From positions 620,001-684,000 of the forward strand of contig NW_024881711.1 of NCBI RefSeq assembly GCF_019059575.1: DNA of 64,000 nucleotides, in the 5' to 3' direction. Source of the stretch: Amphibalanus amphitrite (taxonomy: Eukaryota; Arthropoda; Thecostraca; Balanomorpha; Balanidae). The translations under genes were made by a program, and so were the position numbers. Shown here piece after piece: positions 32,047-43,100 of this stretch (position 1 is the first letter of the stretch; every line of letters starts with the position of its first letter). Under the pieces are notes generated by a model. It did not search any database, was not told where the DNA came from, and saw only the letters and a program-made list of their open reading frames with translations.

Positions 32047-32308
32047 AGGCCTGGCTACACTATGCGTTTTCTGCGTGCGTTTTTTGCGAGTTTGCGTGAT
32101 TTGCGGAATATCGTTATAGAAAGAAACGACATTACGTTTTTGTTATATGTTTTTCATATAAACTTTTAATTAACATAAACGTTCTTTCAACTATTATATA
32201 AATATTTAAGAAGTTTAATTAATAATAACCTTTTTCTAGAACAATATTACGCAAAACCCGCAAACACGCAAAAAACCCACGCAGAAAACACATAGTGTAG
32301 CCAGGCCT
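32047..32308. mobile_element. Short inverted-repeat element (262 bp)
   Basis: The left end AGGCCTGGCTACACTATG is answered by the right end CATAGTGTAGCCAGGCCT, and the match continues through TTTTCTGCGTG and CACGCAGAAAA. The interior is AT-rich. The flanks are TGA and TTA, so the duplication is uncertain. It is probably the same class as the neighbouring 419-bp element. Confidence 0.7.
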
Positions 32309-32432
32309 TTACACCTTTTCTAAGAGATGTTTGAATTTCAGTGAGTTTCAAACCTCAGTAACTTTTGAAATAGGTATTGCGGGCCCAGCTTAGCTTTTAC
32401 GATATTCGTAATGAGGCGTATGGACCAGTATG

Positions 32433-33374
32433 TTCAATAAGTAAGTTCCGTTTTGATATAACTCGTTTATTTTTTGGCACATCTCAACCATACATGGCTC
32501 ACGGCTCGACGAACTCGCCCTGCAGGCGAACGCATCGTTCCCATCGCTTGGCCAGGTCCCGGATGGCCGCACGGAAGCTTTGAGTGAGGGTCTTTTCGCC
32601 ATACTGATAAAAAGCAGACCCGAGTGCAGACCGCGAGCCGAACCTCCGGCCCCGGATATTTTTATTCATGCCTGCGAACAGCCAATAGTCACTGCGTGCA
32701 ACGTCTGGACTTGGAGAGTAGGGATGGTGTTAGAGCACCTCGATGCCCTCTGCCTGCAGGGCACCTCGCCACGGGGGCACGGTGAGGAGGCGCGCAATCC
32801 TGGTGGAGGATGAACCGACCACGGGCCTTCTCGGGGCGGCAACTGGCGATTACTGGCAGAAGATGGTCTCTAATGATCCTGGCGTAGGCTTATGTTAAGG
32901 CTTTCTGTTATCGCCTGGACAGCAATCTTTCTGTTGGCCATCACCATCTCCTCCACTTTGGCGACGTCAGTGGCTGTGACCATCGTCCTCAGCCTGCCTG
33001 CACGTGCCAGGTCGAGCACGCTCTCCCTCCCCTCCCCAAACTTTTCTTCCGCTTCCGAACTGCGGAATCACTAAGAGCATGGCTCCCGTACACATTCACT
33101 AAGTTGGCGTGGATGTTAGCCGCCGGCTAGGCGCTAGCCCTGGATAGCTAGGAATCGTATCACTGAACGTTGATCCTCTCGGGTGGCCGATGCCATTTCT
33201 AAAGCAGTCTTAAAAATGATGTTATTTGATCTGCTCCATATCGTCACAAATGGAATAAGAAGCTGAAAATGCGGTCACTTCGACATAAAGGTCTGAATTC
33301 TAATCCCTGAAAAAAATCACGTGCGTAGACCGCGTGAATTTTATGTAATTGCTCTCCGGAACTTACTTATTGAA
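32433..33374 (-). pseudogene. Internally deleted mariner transposase remnant
   Basis: The inverted ends TTCAATAAGTAAGTTCCG and CGGAACTTACTTATTGAA bound 942 bp. On the minus strand, near 33000-32890, a helix-turn-helix piece reads TDVAKVEEMVMANRKI, typical of a mariner N terminus. Near 32590-32510 the tail reads RWERCVRLQGEFVEP and stops, typical of the C terminus. The catalytic middle (D,D34D) is missing. The flanking TA duplication is blurred. It cannot encode a working enzyme. Confidence 0.75.
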
Positions 33375-33680
33375 CGCACCTAGTAATGTGTCCGCACTCA
33401 GCATACAAATTTTGAAGAAAATCGCAGGGGCTCGCCCAATGACCTTGAAATTCCGTAGCTTTGTGACTCCGTGACTTGAAAAATATGGCGGGCCGAGCTT
33501 AACTTTTATGATATTTGTAATGAGGAGGATGTAGTATATCCGCATACCAATTTTCATGGAAATCGCAGGGGCTCGCCCAAATGACCTTGAAACTCAAACC
33601 TCCGTAACTTCGTAAATATATTTGCGGGCCGAGCTTAAATTTTGTGATATTCGTAATCAGGAGCATCTAGAGTGTCCGTA

Positions 33681-35030
33681 GGGGAGGTTGGGGTAATTTG
33701 GCCGCTTTTTCTTAGAAAACGATGTAGCTTAAAATTGACGACACATTTCTGCATTTTCTCAACGCTGGCAGGTGTCGCATTCATTTTACTTTACTGGACA
33801 GTGAACTTGAATTGATAGAGTAATTACTTATATTGAAATTGTGACGTATTACAAAGGTCTGCAAGGCGGCCAAATTGCCCCACTAGCAGGGTTTATTTGG
33901 TCGTGGGTGTGGGGCAATTTGGCCGGTGTTAGTTTGCGGTCGGGATTTTCTGTTATATTGCGAGTCAGCTTCAGATTCACCAATGACGTGTGTCCTATGA
34001 CGCATTTGCCGCATTTCGGAGGTTGACTCAGGGGTCACAGGGGTCAAAATAGACAAATAAGCGGCTCTACACCTTTTTAGGCGCAATTTCAAAAATTTAA
34101 AGACCAAATTCAAAAAGTTTACATTCAAAATGCACGTGAACGTTTTGAATTTGGTCTTTAAATTTTTGAAATCGCGTTAAAATACTGTAGATGCGAAGAC
34201 AGTTTTTTACGTATAACTTTTGAAGCAATCAAGCTAGGTCAAAACTTCGAGTACCATCGTAATTCTCTCGTCAGTCCGCATCGAATCATATATGTGTTGA
34301 CCTCGAGAAGTCAAGGTCAAAGGTTGACCTCAGCTCACGTTACCTCAGGTCGCTTGACCTCAAGGTCACGTGATCTCAAGGTCATCATGTATATCATTCG
34401 ATGCGCCTTGGCGAACTGAACAGAATGAGACCATTTGTGCGGCTGTACCATTTTTATGTAAGGATTTATTAGCAAAAAACGTTTGGTAACCTTCGATGAC
34501 GTCACATGCGCTTACAATTGTCCAATCGGAAGTAAGACATCAAAGTAGTCAAAGTTGGTCATGAATCATGTCATTTATGGTATATGACCATGAAAACTCG
34601 GCCGTCCTAGCAGTGACCATGAGCGCACCGGCCAAGTTGCCCCGCTAGTCCCGGCCAAATTACCCCATATTGCCATTCTGAAATTTTTTGTCTATTAAGT
34701 CATCACGGCTATACGGAATTAGATGAAATTGCTCTTGGAGCCGCTGAACACCCCCAAGAATGGCGCTATAATGTCTGAATTCGTTTTTAGCCCAAATACT
34801 ACATGCTATACAACGTTGTAAACAGAAGCAAAAGTTACCATTTTCCAATGAAATTAACGTTTTATTAATTTTGAACAAAACTACGAGGGGCAAAGTTTTG
34901 ACATTTGTCCTCCAGTTATTTCTACCCATGACAAAGGAATAGAGACTAGTTATTTCACTCACTTTTATTAGACATCGTACGGGTGGGGGCGGCCAATTTA
35001 CACCACCGGCCAAATTACCCCACTCTCCCC
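33681..35030. mobile_element. TA-flanked GGGGAG-type element (1350 bp)
   Basis: The left end GGGGAGGTTGGGGTAATTTG continues GCCG; the right end inverts to GGGGAGAGTGGGGTAATTTG then GCCG. TA flanks both sides (33679-33680 and 35031-35032). It is almost the same length as the 30182 element. Extra copies of the GGGGCAATTTGGCCG word lie inside. It contains a GGTCA-rich block (34190-34640) resembling the TTAA-type family, and no transposase. Confidence 0.8.
34190..34640. repeat. GGTCA-rich block, copy M, inside the TA-flanked element
   Basis: It shares TCTCGTCAGTCCGCATCGAA, a TGTTGACCTCGA stretch and AAGGTCAAAGGTTGACCTCA with the copy at 40870-41100. No hairpin ends or TTAA flanks are visible here. 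It is therefore either a truncated insertion or the internal sequence of the host element. Confidence 0.5.
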
Positions 35031-35253
35031 TACACAAATTTTGACGGAAATCGTAGGGGCTCACCCGAATGACCTTGAAATTCAAACATCCGTAACTTCG
35101 TAAATATGGCGGGCAGAGCTTAAATTTTGGGTGCATCGTAATCAGAACGTTACGTACTATCCACTGACCAAGTTTAGTCCAAATCGGAGGGGCTCGCCTG
35201 ACTCCGAATCTTATATATTAGGATTCACTTACATCTAACTTGACGACCGTCCG

Positions 35254-35263
35254 CTGCCGGTGC
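35254..35263 (+). other. Left target-site duplication of the 20-kb MULE
   Basis: CTGCCGGTGC is found here and again at 55260-55269, immediately outside the two similar inverted ends. Confidence 0.8.
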
Positions 35264-35350
35264 GCGTCATTTTTTTTCCCAGCCGGAGCAATACACAGGG
35301 CGGCTCTGATTGGCTAGCCGCTCCGGCCCGTGACGTCAGACCGAGAAGAT
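35264..35350 (+). repeat. Left terminal inverted repeat of the MULE
   Basis: It matches 55175-55259 in inverse. It contains an ATTGG (inverted CCAAT) word at 35309-35313 and a perfect TGACGTCA at 35331-35338, both conserved in the other end. Confidence 0.8.
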
Positions 35351-36064
35351 GTCACACAGGGATGCCGGAGAGCGCTTTCGATTCCGGAGATTTCAAATCA
35401 AATGCCGTTGAGTTGATGCCGCTGTGTAATGAGGATGCGCAATGTGTATTATACGCGACGTAATGGTTGGTGAACGGAAGCGTAGTCTTTGATTGAGATA
35501 TGTATGAAGCGTCCTATTCTTTGAGATAAGCATTTTGGATGTTGGAAAACTGGAAATATTTCTCGCAAGATATTGACTTTACCCTGCATGTTTTTTTTTA
35601 ATCATTCCTATTGCGAACTTGATAGACACAGTGGAGCCTGCCTTTCGGACTCCGGTCAGGTGGGTGCCCTCCGCTATTTCCCACTAGGGGGGGGGGGGCT
35701 GCATCTCTTTTACACCCAGACATGTTAGATTAAATATTCCACTTTGAAGATATGAGATTTGGAGTAAGAAAACAGCGTTGTAGTTCGTGGTTATAGCTTA
35801 ATTAAGCTCAAAACAATCACGCTGAAACATTTACGAATATGGGTGTCGCGCGCCAACAATTAGCTTTTGACCGCCGTGCGAGTCGGATCGCCTTCCTGAC
35901 ATTCATACGCTGTCTCAGCAGCACCAGAACCACTGGAACATGTATTTACACATGCGAGTACCGTCTGGCATCACTGCTCGCATTCCGCCAGACCGTTATC
36001 ATCGACGCGTTTAAAGCTTTCACCGTCCGCATTGAGGATATTACATCAGAACTGCCATCCTGAA

Positions 36065-36070
36065 TTTATT
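36065..36070 (-). terminator. Possible polyadenylation signal of the MULE transposase gene
   Basis: AATAAA occurs on the minus strand about 480 bp beyond the stop codon at 36548. It is a candidate only; nearby AT-rich sequence could supply others. Confidence 0.3.
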
Positions 36071-36547
36071 TCTTTATTTTCATAACAACCACAGGCCCAG
36101 GCCCACATTAAGGCTGCAGTCGCAATAAAATTTCCCATCCCACCCACTCAGGCATTCAACCCGCTCTACCCTCCCCTTACACACATACAACCCCTCCCCG
36201 CCATATACCAGACGCGATCACAGAAAGTAAGTAGCCAAAGAGTGCTGACATCAGTCGATATCACTCGTTAAAAGTGCCCTGACTACTCGTAAAGCGGAGC
36301 AGTAGTGCTCTCCAATGACATGACGGCTGGAAGAAGTCGGCCTCCGAATGCTCGTGTAAGAATTTGTTTAGTTGGTTGGATAGTCGAATAAACAAGCCAC
36401 ACTTCACAGCATTAACTCTGCCAAATGGGACATGAAAAAGGCCTGTGTGCCGAGAACGCCTAACCTGAGTGACAAGGCTGAATTTCGCCACCAGCTCGTG
36501 ACGGTCAATCCGGCCGCTAAAGATAGAACGCATAAAAGTTGAACACA

Positions 36548-37158
36548 TTAGGCACTGTGGGTTCGACCCACAGAGACGTTTCGAGCCACACACTCAACCA
36601 GGTTGTGTGGGGCTCGCGCTGAGGGCACCACTTGAGCACAGAGAGGTTGCTTCGCGACCTTTGTTGGCACGGCGTAGGCACCGTGGTCGCCAGCGGCGGC
36701 GTCTTTTTTGGGTCTCCCAGTGGAAGCACGCCGCTTGCCACCAACTGGGACTTTCCTGCGAGCCACTGCTGTCGGCTGGACGCCTATCATCACAGAGCTT
36801 TTGAAGGAGCTTGCAGGGACAGCGCTGCAACCAGTGCCAAACTGGTGCAAACTTGACACCCGCGAATTGTCCGTTTTCATGCGCTCGTAGCGGCTAATGA
36901 ACGTGTTTAGTGCGGGGCCGTACAGCTCTGGTGCACGCATCAGGTCAGCCTGCCATGACTCACAAAGAGCCTGGCACCGAGCGATCAGGTCAGCTGTCCC
37001 GTCGCCCAGGTTGGCGCCCGCCTTCTCCTCGCTCGCCACGTCAGGTTGCTGATCTTCGGCTGATGCGTCACTTCGGCTCGTGCTTGGCTGGCTCGTGCGG
37101 CTCGGTTCCCGCGGATTTTGCCTCATTGAGGCCAAAAACCCGCCGGGTGCTGTAAGAC
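36548..37158 (-). CDS. MULE transposase exon 7 (C-terminal tail)
   Basis: The acceptor TTGACAG precedes 37158. The exon enters with two bases completing a Gly codon and then reads LTAPGGFLASMRQNP. It is rich in Ser, Arg and Lys, with a GRPKKD stretch that may bind DNA or act as a nuclear signal. It ends with TAA at 36548-36550. Confidence 0.8.
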
Positions 37159-40100
37159 CTGTCAACAGGAGAACAATGACTATAAAAACACACCACATGA
37201 GCGGTCCAAACACCACCACCGCGCAAGATAGTACAAATAGATTATTTGGGCCAGGACATGGCCTCGAGAACGAGGTTATATCTCCATAACCAAAGGTCAC
37301 AGATATCTCAAGTATTCGGTGTACCTTAACCCACGCCCCGCTGGGGGGGGGGGCAGAATCTGTCCTCCTCACGGATTTTTGCGATAACTCCAAAACCGTT
37401 GCAGATATTGCCACAACATTTGGGGTACATTATTCTACATCAATTTGACATCGACTGGGCAAACTTTATCGAAATCCCATTGAAAACCTTTGAGACAATA
37501 GCGTTTATTGTGACATCACTAGAGTCCTGTTTGGGCAAAATTGTCTAAATGTTTGAAATTTGACCAAAATTATGTTCGAAGCAAAATGTCCAAAAAGCCA
37601 GCAAGTATGTAAAATGACAAGCGCTATAAAATGTCTATCTCGGGATCTTGAACGTTTTGATCTTTTTTTTTGACCCCAAAACTTTAATATAAGTCACCCC
37701 CGTTTACGGTATCGAACATTTCTGGTTATCCGGACACGCACGAAACGAACTACGGAACGAGATCGAACAATTACCGATACTGAATAAAAAGTCTGGACCG
37801 ATTGACCGATTTTCCCGACTAAGCGCCAGTTCAGTAAAGACGATCTGCATATAATTATGGATAAACAGATGCTGTCGTAACTAGGAAAAAAATGGACTGC
37901 AGCTTACAGGGTGTCCACGTCAAAAGTGTACCCAGACTTTTCTCCATAGGTATTTTATCTTAAACACATCACACTCACAATCAAATGCCCTCGTTTGAGA
38001 GCCAAGGCAATGGCAGAACATTTGCTATGCTTCTCAACTGTGCTCGGCACTCTGCTGACCAGCGCGTGCCGTCTAGAGCAACTGCTCTATATGAGCCCCT
38101 TTACGTCGGGCCACCGCCGGCAGACGGACCGGCTGGAGGTGGGTGATCGCCTTGTCGACCATGTGGGAAGGAAGGCGACGGATCTCGTCGCTGATGGCGT
38201 ATTCCAGCTCCTGGGTCGACACTGGATTGCCGGCGTACACACAGTCCTTGATAAAGCCCCACAAGAAGAAATCTAGAGGACTGAGGTCGGGCGAGTGGGG
38301 AGCCCATTCCACCGCTCTTTTCAAGCTGGTGTGGCGGTCAGGAAAGTGCTCCTCCGTCGCCATGAAGAATGGTTTTAACAGGACGGGGCGCCGCCTCACA
38401 CCGCCAAACGGTCGCTGGAATGGCTGGAGGAGCACTTTCCTGACCGCCACATCAGCTTGAAAAGAGCGGTGGAATGGGCTCCCCACTCGCCCGACCCCAG
38501 TCCTCTTCTTGTGGGGGGGGGGGGGGGCTTTCTCAAGGACTGTGTGTACGCCGGCAATCCAGTGTCGACCCAGGAGCTGGAATACGCCATCAGCGACGAG
38601 ATCCGTCGCCTTCCTTCCCACATGGTCGACAAGGCGATCACCCACCTCCAGCCGGTCCGTCTGCCGGCGGTGGCCCGACGTAAAGGGGCTCATATAGAGC
38701 AGTTGCTCTAGACGGCACGCGTTGGTCAGCAGAGTGCCCAGCACAGTAAGAGAAGCATAGCAAATGTTCTGCCATTGCCTTGGCTCTCAAACAAGGGCAT
38801 TTGATTGTGAGTGTGATGTGTTTAAGATAAAATACCTAAGGAGAAAAGTCTGGGTACACTTTTGACGTGGACTCCCTGTATTTACCCTGCCTTTGATCAT
38901 CGCAACTGACATTTCCGCGCTGATCTCAAACCTACCGGTGGCGATTTGGAAGTAGAGGTGACGCTGTTTCTCGCTGAGGGTGGGCAGGAAGTTGATTGCC
39001 GCATCAGCCATGGCAGGCTCCTTTTGCAGAACAGCTGCCTGGTGCTTGCACGGCGCTCCAGTGGCTCCCACACGACACGTGCACAGCTCCAGATCCGTGT
39101 CAACGGTGTACGAGACACCGGACTTGGTGAAGCTGGACACCTGGTACGTGGACGGTCCCACCTGTGAGAGTGAAAAACGAGACGAATATGAGAAAATCGA
39201 TGCCGTAATGTAATTTTCTAAGCATCCGTCATTGTTCCAGGGAAATTAACCGAATACTAAGCTGCAGCCCAACCACAGGAATCATGTGACATGTGGTTAC
39301 AAAACCCCACCCAATTAATGACTGTGGTAGTTTTATTTAAAAAACGACCAATAAAAATACAATACAATCAGTCCTGAAATAAAAGCATCTCATGCTTAAC
39401 ATTTGATAGATCATTACCTACCTGCTCCACAGACGCCTTGTCGATGCCATCTGCCGACGGGCAGAAGCGCTTGCGTGCCGAGGCCGGCGTTCTTCCGTTT
39501 GCAGCGTCCAGGACTTTGCGCGAGTACTCATTTTCGAGTCGGATCATCACGATGTCGACCAGCTGGGTGGTGTTGTGGACCTTGAGCCGCCTCAGGAGCT
39601 TGTCCTTGATGATGCGGAAGGCCGCCTCCGTCAGATTGTTGGTGTGGTTCCCTCTGACCATCAGGTCCGAGCGGAAACACATGGCCCACTCGTGACGACG
39701 GATCCAGCGCTCTTCCATGTACTTTTCAAAGTGTCCGAGCTTCTTCGTCCGTGTGAAGGCGAGCAGCTCCTCCCAGCGCTGGCTGAGGTCGTGCTCAGTG
39801 GTGGCTCGGAGGAGGGCACGGACACGTTGCAACGCCTCCTGTCGCTGGTCAGCGGCGACACCGCTCTGCTTCCCACACAGCCACCGCCAGGCAGCCTGGA
39901 GGATGTGAAATGAGCAGAGCAGTAGCCGACACTCGGGGAAGACATTCCTCAGTGCGGCTCTGAGGGCAGCGCAGTCGTCCGTCATGGCCACCACCGGGCC
40001 ACGTGCTCCTCGACCCCCGAAGCTCTGCTCATCCATCAGGGTCAACAGCAGCTGGAGCCCTGCCGTTAGGACGCTGGTCGACTCTGATGACGTGACGATG

Positions 40101-43100
40101 GCCCCCACGGGGAGAGCGCCGACCGGGCTGTGAGTCAGGAGGAGAAAGAGACGACTGTCGCTCCGGTCCATGTTGCCGGACGAGTCGACGAACATTTCTG
40201 CGGCTCGAGGCCACAGCTGGGAGACTCGGCGCATCAGCGGCGTGACGATAGCCACCACCACGTTGTGGTCGTCCACCTCCAAAGCAGCACGACCGCCTGA
40301 CGTTCCGTCGTACTGCTCTACGAGGCAGCGAAGGCCGTCCAGCATTTTCTCTCCGGACAGCTCGCCGTAGACTTTCTTGAATTCTGTCCGGTACAACCTG
40401 TAATTAAAGGAATTGTGGACTATGGTTAGATGGTATGTGTTACTTGTTGATTGGGAATGGTCAGGTAGCTACTTATGAGCTACGAACAGTTTAGGCGACG
40501 GAGGCGGAAGTGACAGAACAAAATTTAACCGGTGTTCCAAAAACATAGAAAAGCCTTACTACCTATACGCGTCGCACTAAAACATTGTGTAGAAGTTGAA
40601 CGATGTTAAATTAAAATAAATGCACTAGAAAATTAGTTAATAACTTAACACTCGCACCGACGGGGGTCTGCGCTAACTTCGTACCGACGGGGGGGGGGCG
40701 GATGACCGCCCCCCCCCCATGAGATCTCGAGAACGAAGCAAGATAGCGACAAGCGGTAAACGGCATCGGATACGCACGGTCAAGGTCTACAATTTTTACA
40801 GAGGTCATTTTCAGGTCAGGTCAAAGATGACGTCACAGGGGTCGAAAAAGTCAAAATGGCGGCGCTAGATATGGAGTTTTTCTCGAATAACTTTCGAATT
40901 GGTCAAGATAAGGGCAAACTAAGGGCATTATCGTGATCCTCTCGTCAATCCACATCGAATGATATATATGTTGACCTCGAAAGGTCAAGGTCAAAGGTTG
41001 ACCTCAGGTCACGTGACCTTGAGGTCATCATGTATATCATTCGATGCGTCTTGACGAGCTGAACACAATGAGACCATCCGCGCGGCTGTATCTTGTTCCT
41101 GTACGGAGTTATTGGCCAAAAACCTTTGGTGACCTTTGATTATGTCACATGACCTTACAGCTGCCCAACAGCAAAACAGACCTCAAGGTAGTGATATATA
41201 TTACTGAACGGGCCGACGAAATTATCTGGAAACGAGGTTTGCAAAATTGACGGAGGCCCGAGTGCGGAGCACGAGGGCCGGAGTCTAATTCCGCTCCGAA
41301 AGATATTGCTCACCGAAGACGCACTGCACTTCAACTGCTACCAATGGCGGCAGCCTTCAAATCGCTAGCCTTCAAAGCAGGGGATCCCCCACTTATTCAA
41401 TGCGTAAACTACGTCCAGTTACAGCTAATATAGCAAAATCGGACGGCCCTCAATCGTTAACAACATGGCAAACTGTTGGCAATCAAAAAACAATGGCAAT
41501 CGTTAACATGCTTAACCTGAGCCCTGTTGAGGCGACTTAACGCGGCAGTTGCTCATCAGGGTGTTTCGCCACCCGCCGTTTGCTGGGGGGGGGGGGGGGC
41601 GTTAAACGCCCCCAGCCGATAACTCGAGAACCAATAGGCGCAGTGAAACGCACGAGGCGGCAAACGAAAGAACGCGACGAGACGCTTCAGATGAGTACTT
41701 GAAAGTTGAATTTTGAGGTCACAGGTCGGGTCAATATCAGGTCAAATACCTGAAATCGGGCTTTCAGTAGCATGGACTTCAGAACCTCGCGATGGGCGCC
41801 TCTCGTCATTAACTCTGTCAAAACGGTGCACAATCCTTCATATACTCGTAAGTCCTACAAGAGTGTCAGATACATGTAGGGGTCAGTCAAACATAGGTCA
41901 GGGTCAAGGTCAGGTCAGTCAGGTAAGCACATATCCCCGAATATCAAAACTGGTATTCGCAGTCTATGACACATGTTTTATGGGTAATTTTGGGCGTAGA
42001 ACACGATGGTGACATTCATTTTGTCATATGTGTACGTGTTTGGTTCAAAAAGTTCAATTTAAGAAATGCATGAGCTCGGTCGTGAAGAAGTCACGACTTC
42101 ACGAGAAATTGCCAAGATTCAGTTCAAGATTTTTGAAAATGTGGAACGACAATCAAAAATCGAAGATAGTAATTTCATTGTGCATAGTATTGGCAGTCTA
42201 ATGGCGTTTACCGCATGTCTGTATGTCTATTGTGTGATTTTATATGATTTTTGAACATCTGCCGTTTTTGGTCGAAAACTCAGAAATCATAACGTCACTA
42301 AAACCTCGATACCTTAAAAACTTTCAGACCGATTTTTTTTAAACTTTGTCAAAAACTTCAATCAATTCCCTACAGGTAACCAAATTTTGCGCGCCGTTTT
42401 TATGCTATAGCGCGGCGAAAAAAGTGGAGGCGTTTAACGCCTCCCCCCCCATCCCCCCAGCAACCCGCGGTTTAAGTTTTGAGGTTGTCGTCTATTGGTG
42501 AGCACTTGGAATGAACAACAATTAATAAAAATATACAAAAGGTAGCTCCCCATCCCATACGGGACCAAACGCTGAAAATGGCAAGAAAGCTGACCGTGCC
42601 GTTTCGGCGGCGATCAAAATGACCCAAATCGCGGCAGAAACGCTAAACACCCCCCCCCCCCCTAGAGAGGTAGCCCAGGTTGGGATTTTCAATAGAAAAT
42701 CACAATTCTAAAGAATAGTGATTGTCTTAATTGAAAAGTCCCAACCTTCGGATACAACATAAATCTGCCATCCTTACCGGTGACAGTAGCCAACATCAGG
42801 ACAGTGGGCGCGGTCCGCTGCGATGCGGTAGAAATCGTCTCCGGCCTCCTCCTGCAGAGCTGAGATGAGCTCGTCTCGCGCCTGTTCAGCCGAGTAGCCC
42901 ATCCGGAACAGCTCCAGAAGACGGTCCCTGGTCGCCGTCGATACATCCCTCTCCTTCAGGACGTCAGCGACTTCCAGTCCATGGTTGTGGCTGAAGTGGA
43001 TGCTAACGACGCCAAGAAGCCCATCTTCGAGATGATTTTTCTGCCTGTTAAAAACAACCAAAGAGGTTAAGAAAAATGTAGGCACTATCGCGTTCGTCTT

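Larger units (their letters stand above)
32345..35215. repeat. ~150-bp tandem array, now split by two insertions
   Basis: Units containing GGGGCTCGCCCAAATGACCT, CCGTAACTTCGTAAATAT and GGCGGGCCGAGCTTAA occur at about 32345-32432, 33400-33680 and 35035-35215. The breaks coincide with a mariner remnant (32433-33374) and a TA-flanked element (33681-35030). About four partial units are visible. The array predates both insertions. Confidence 0.65.

Noticed and set aside
38457..38711. A separate gene in the right arm of the palindrome
   Set aside because: It is the transposase tail in the right arm, mirrored in the left arm, with the core motif destroyed by a G-run.
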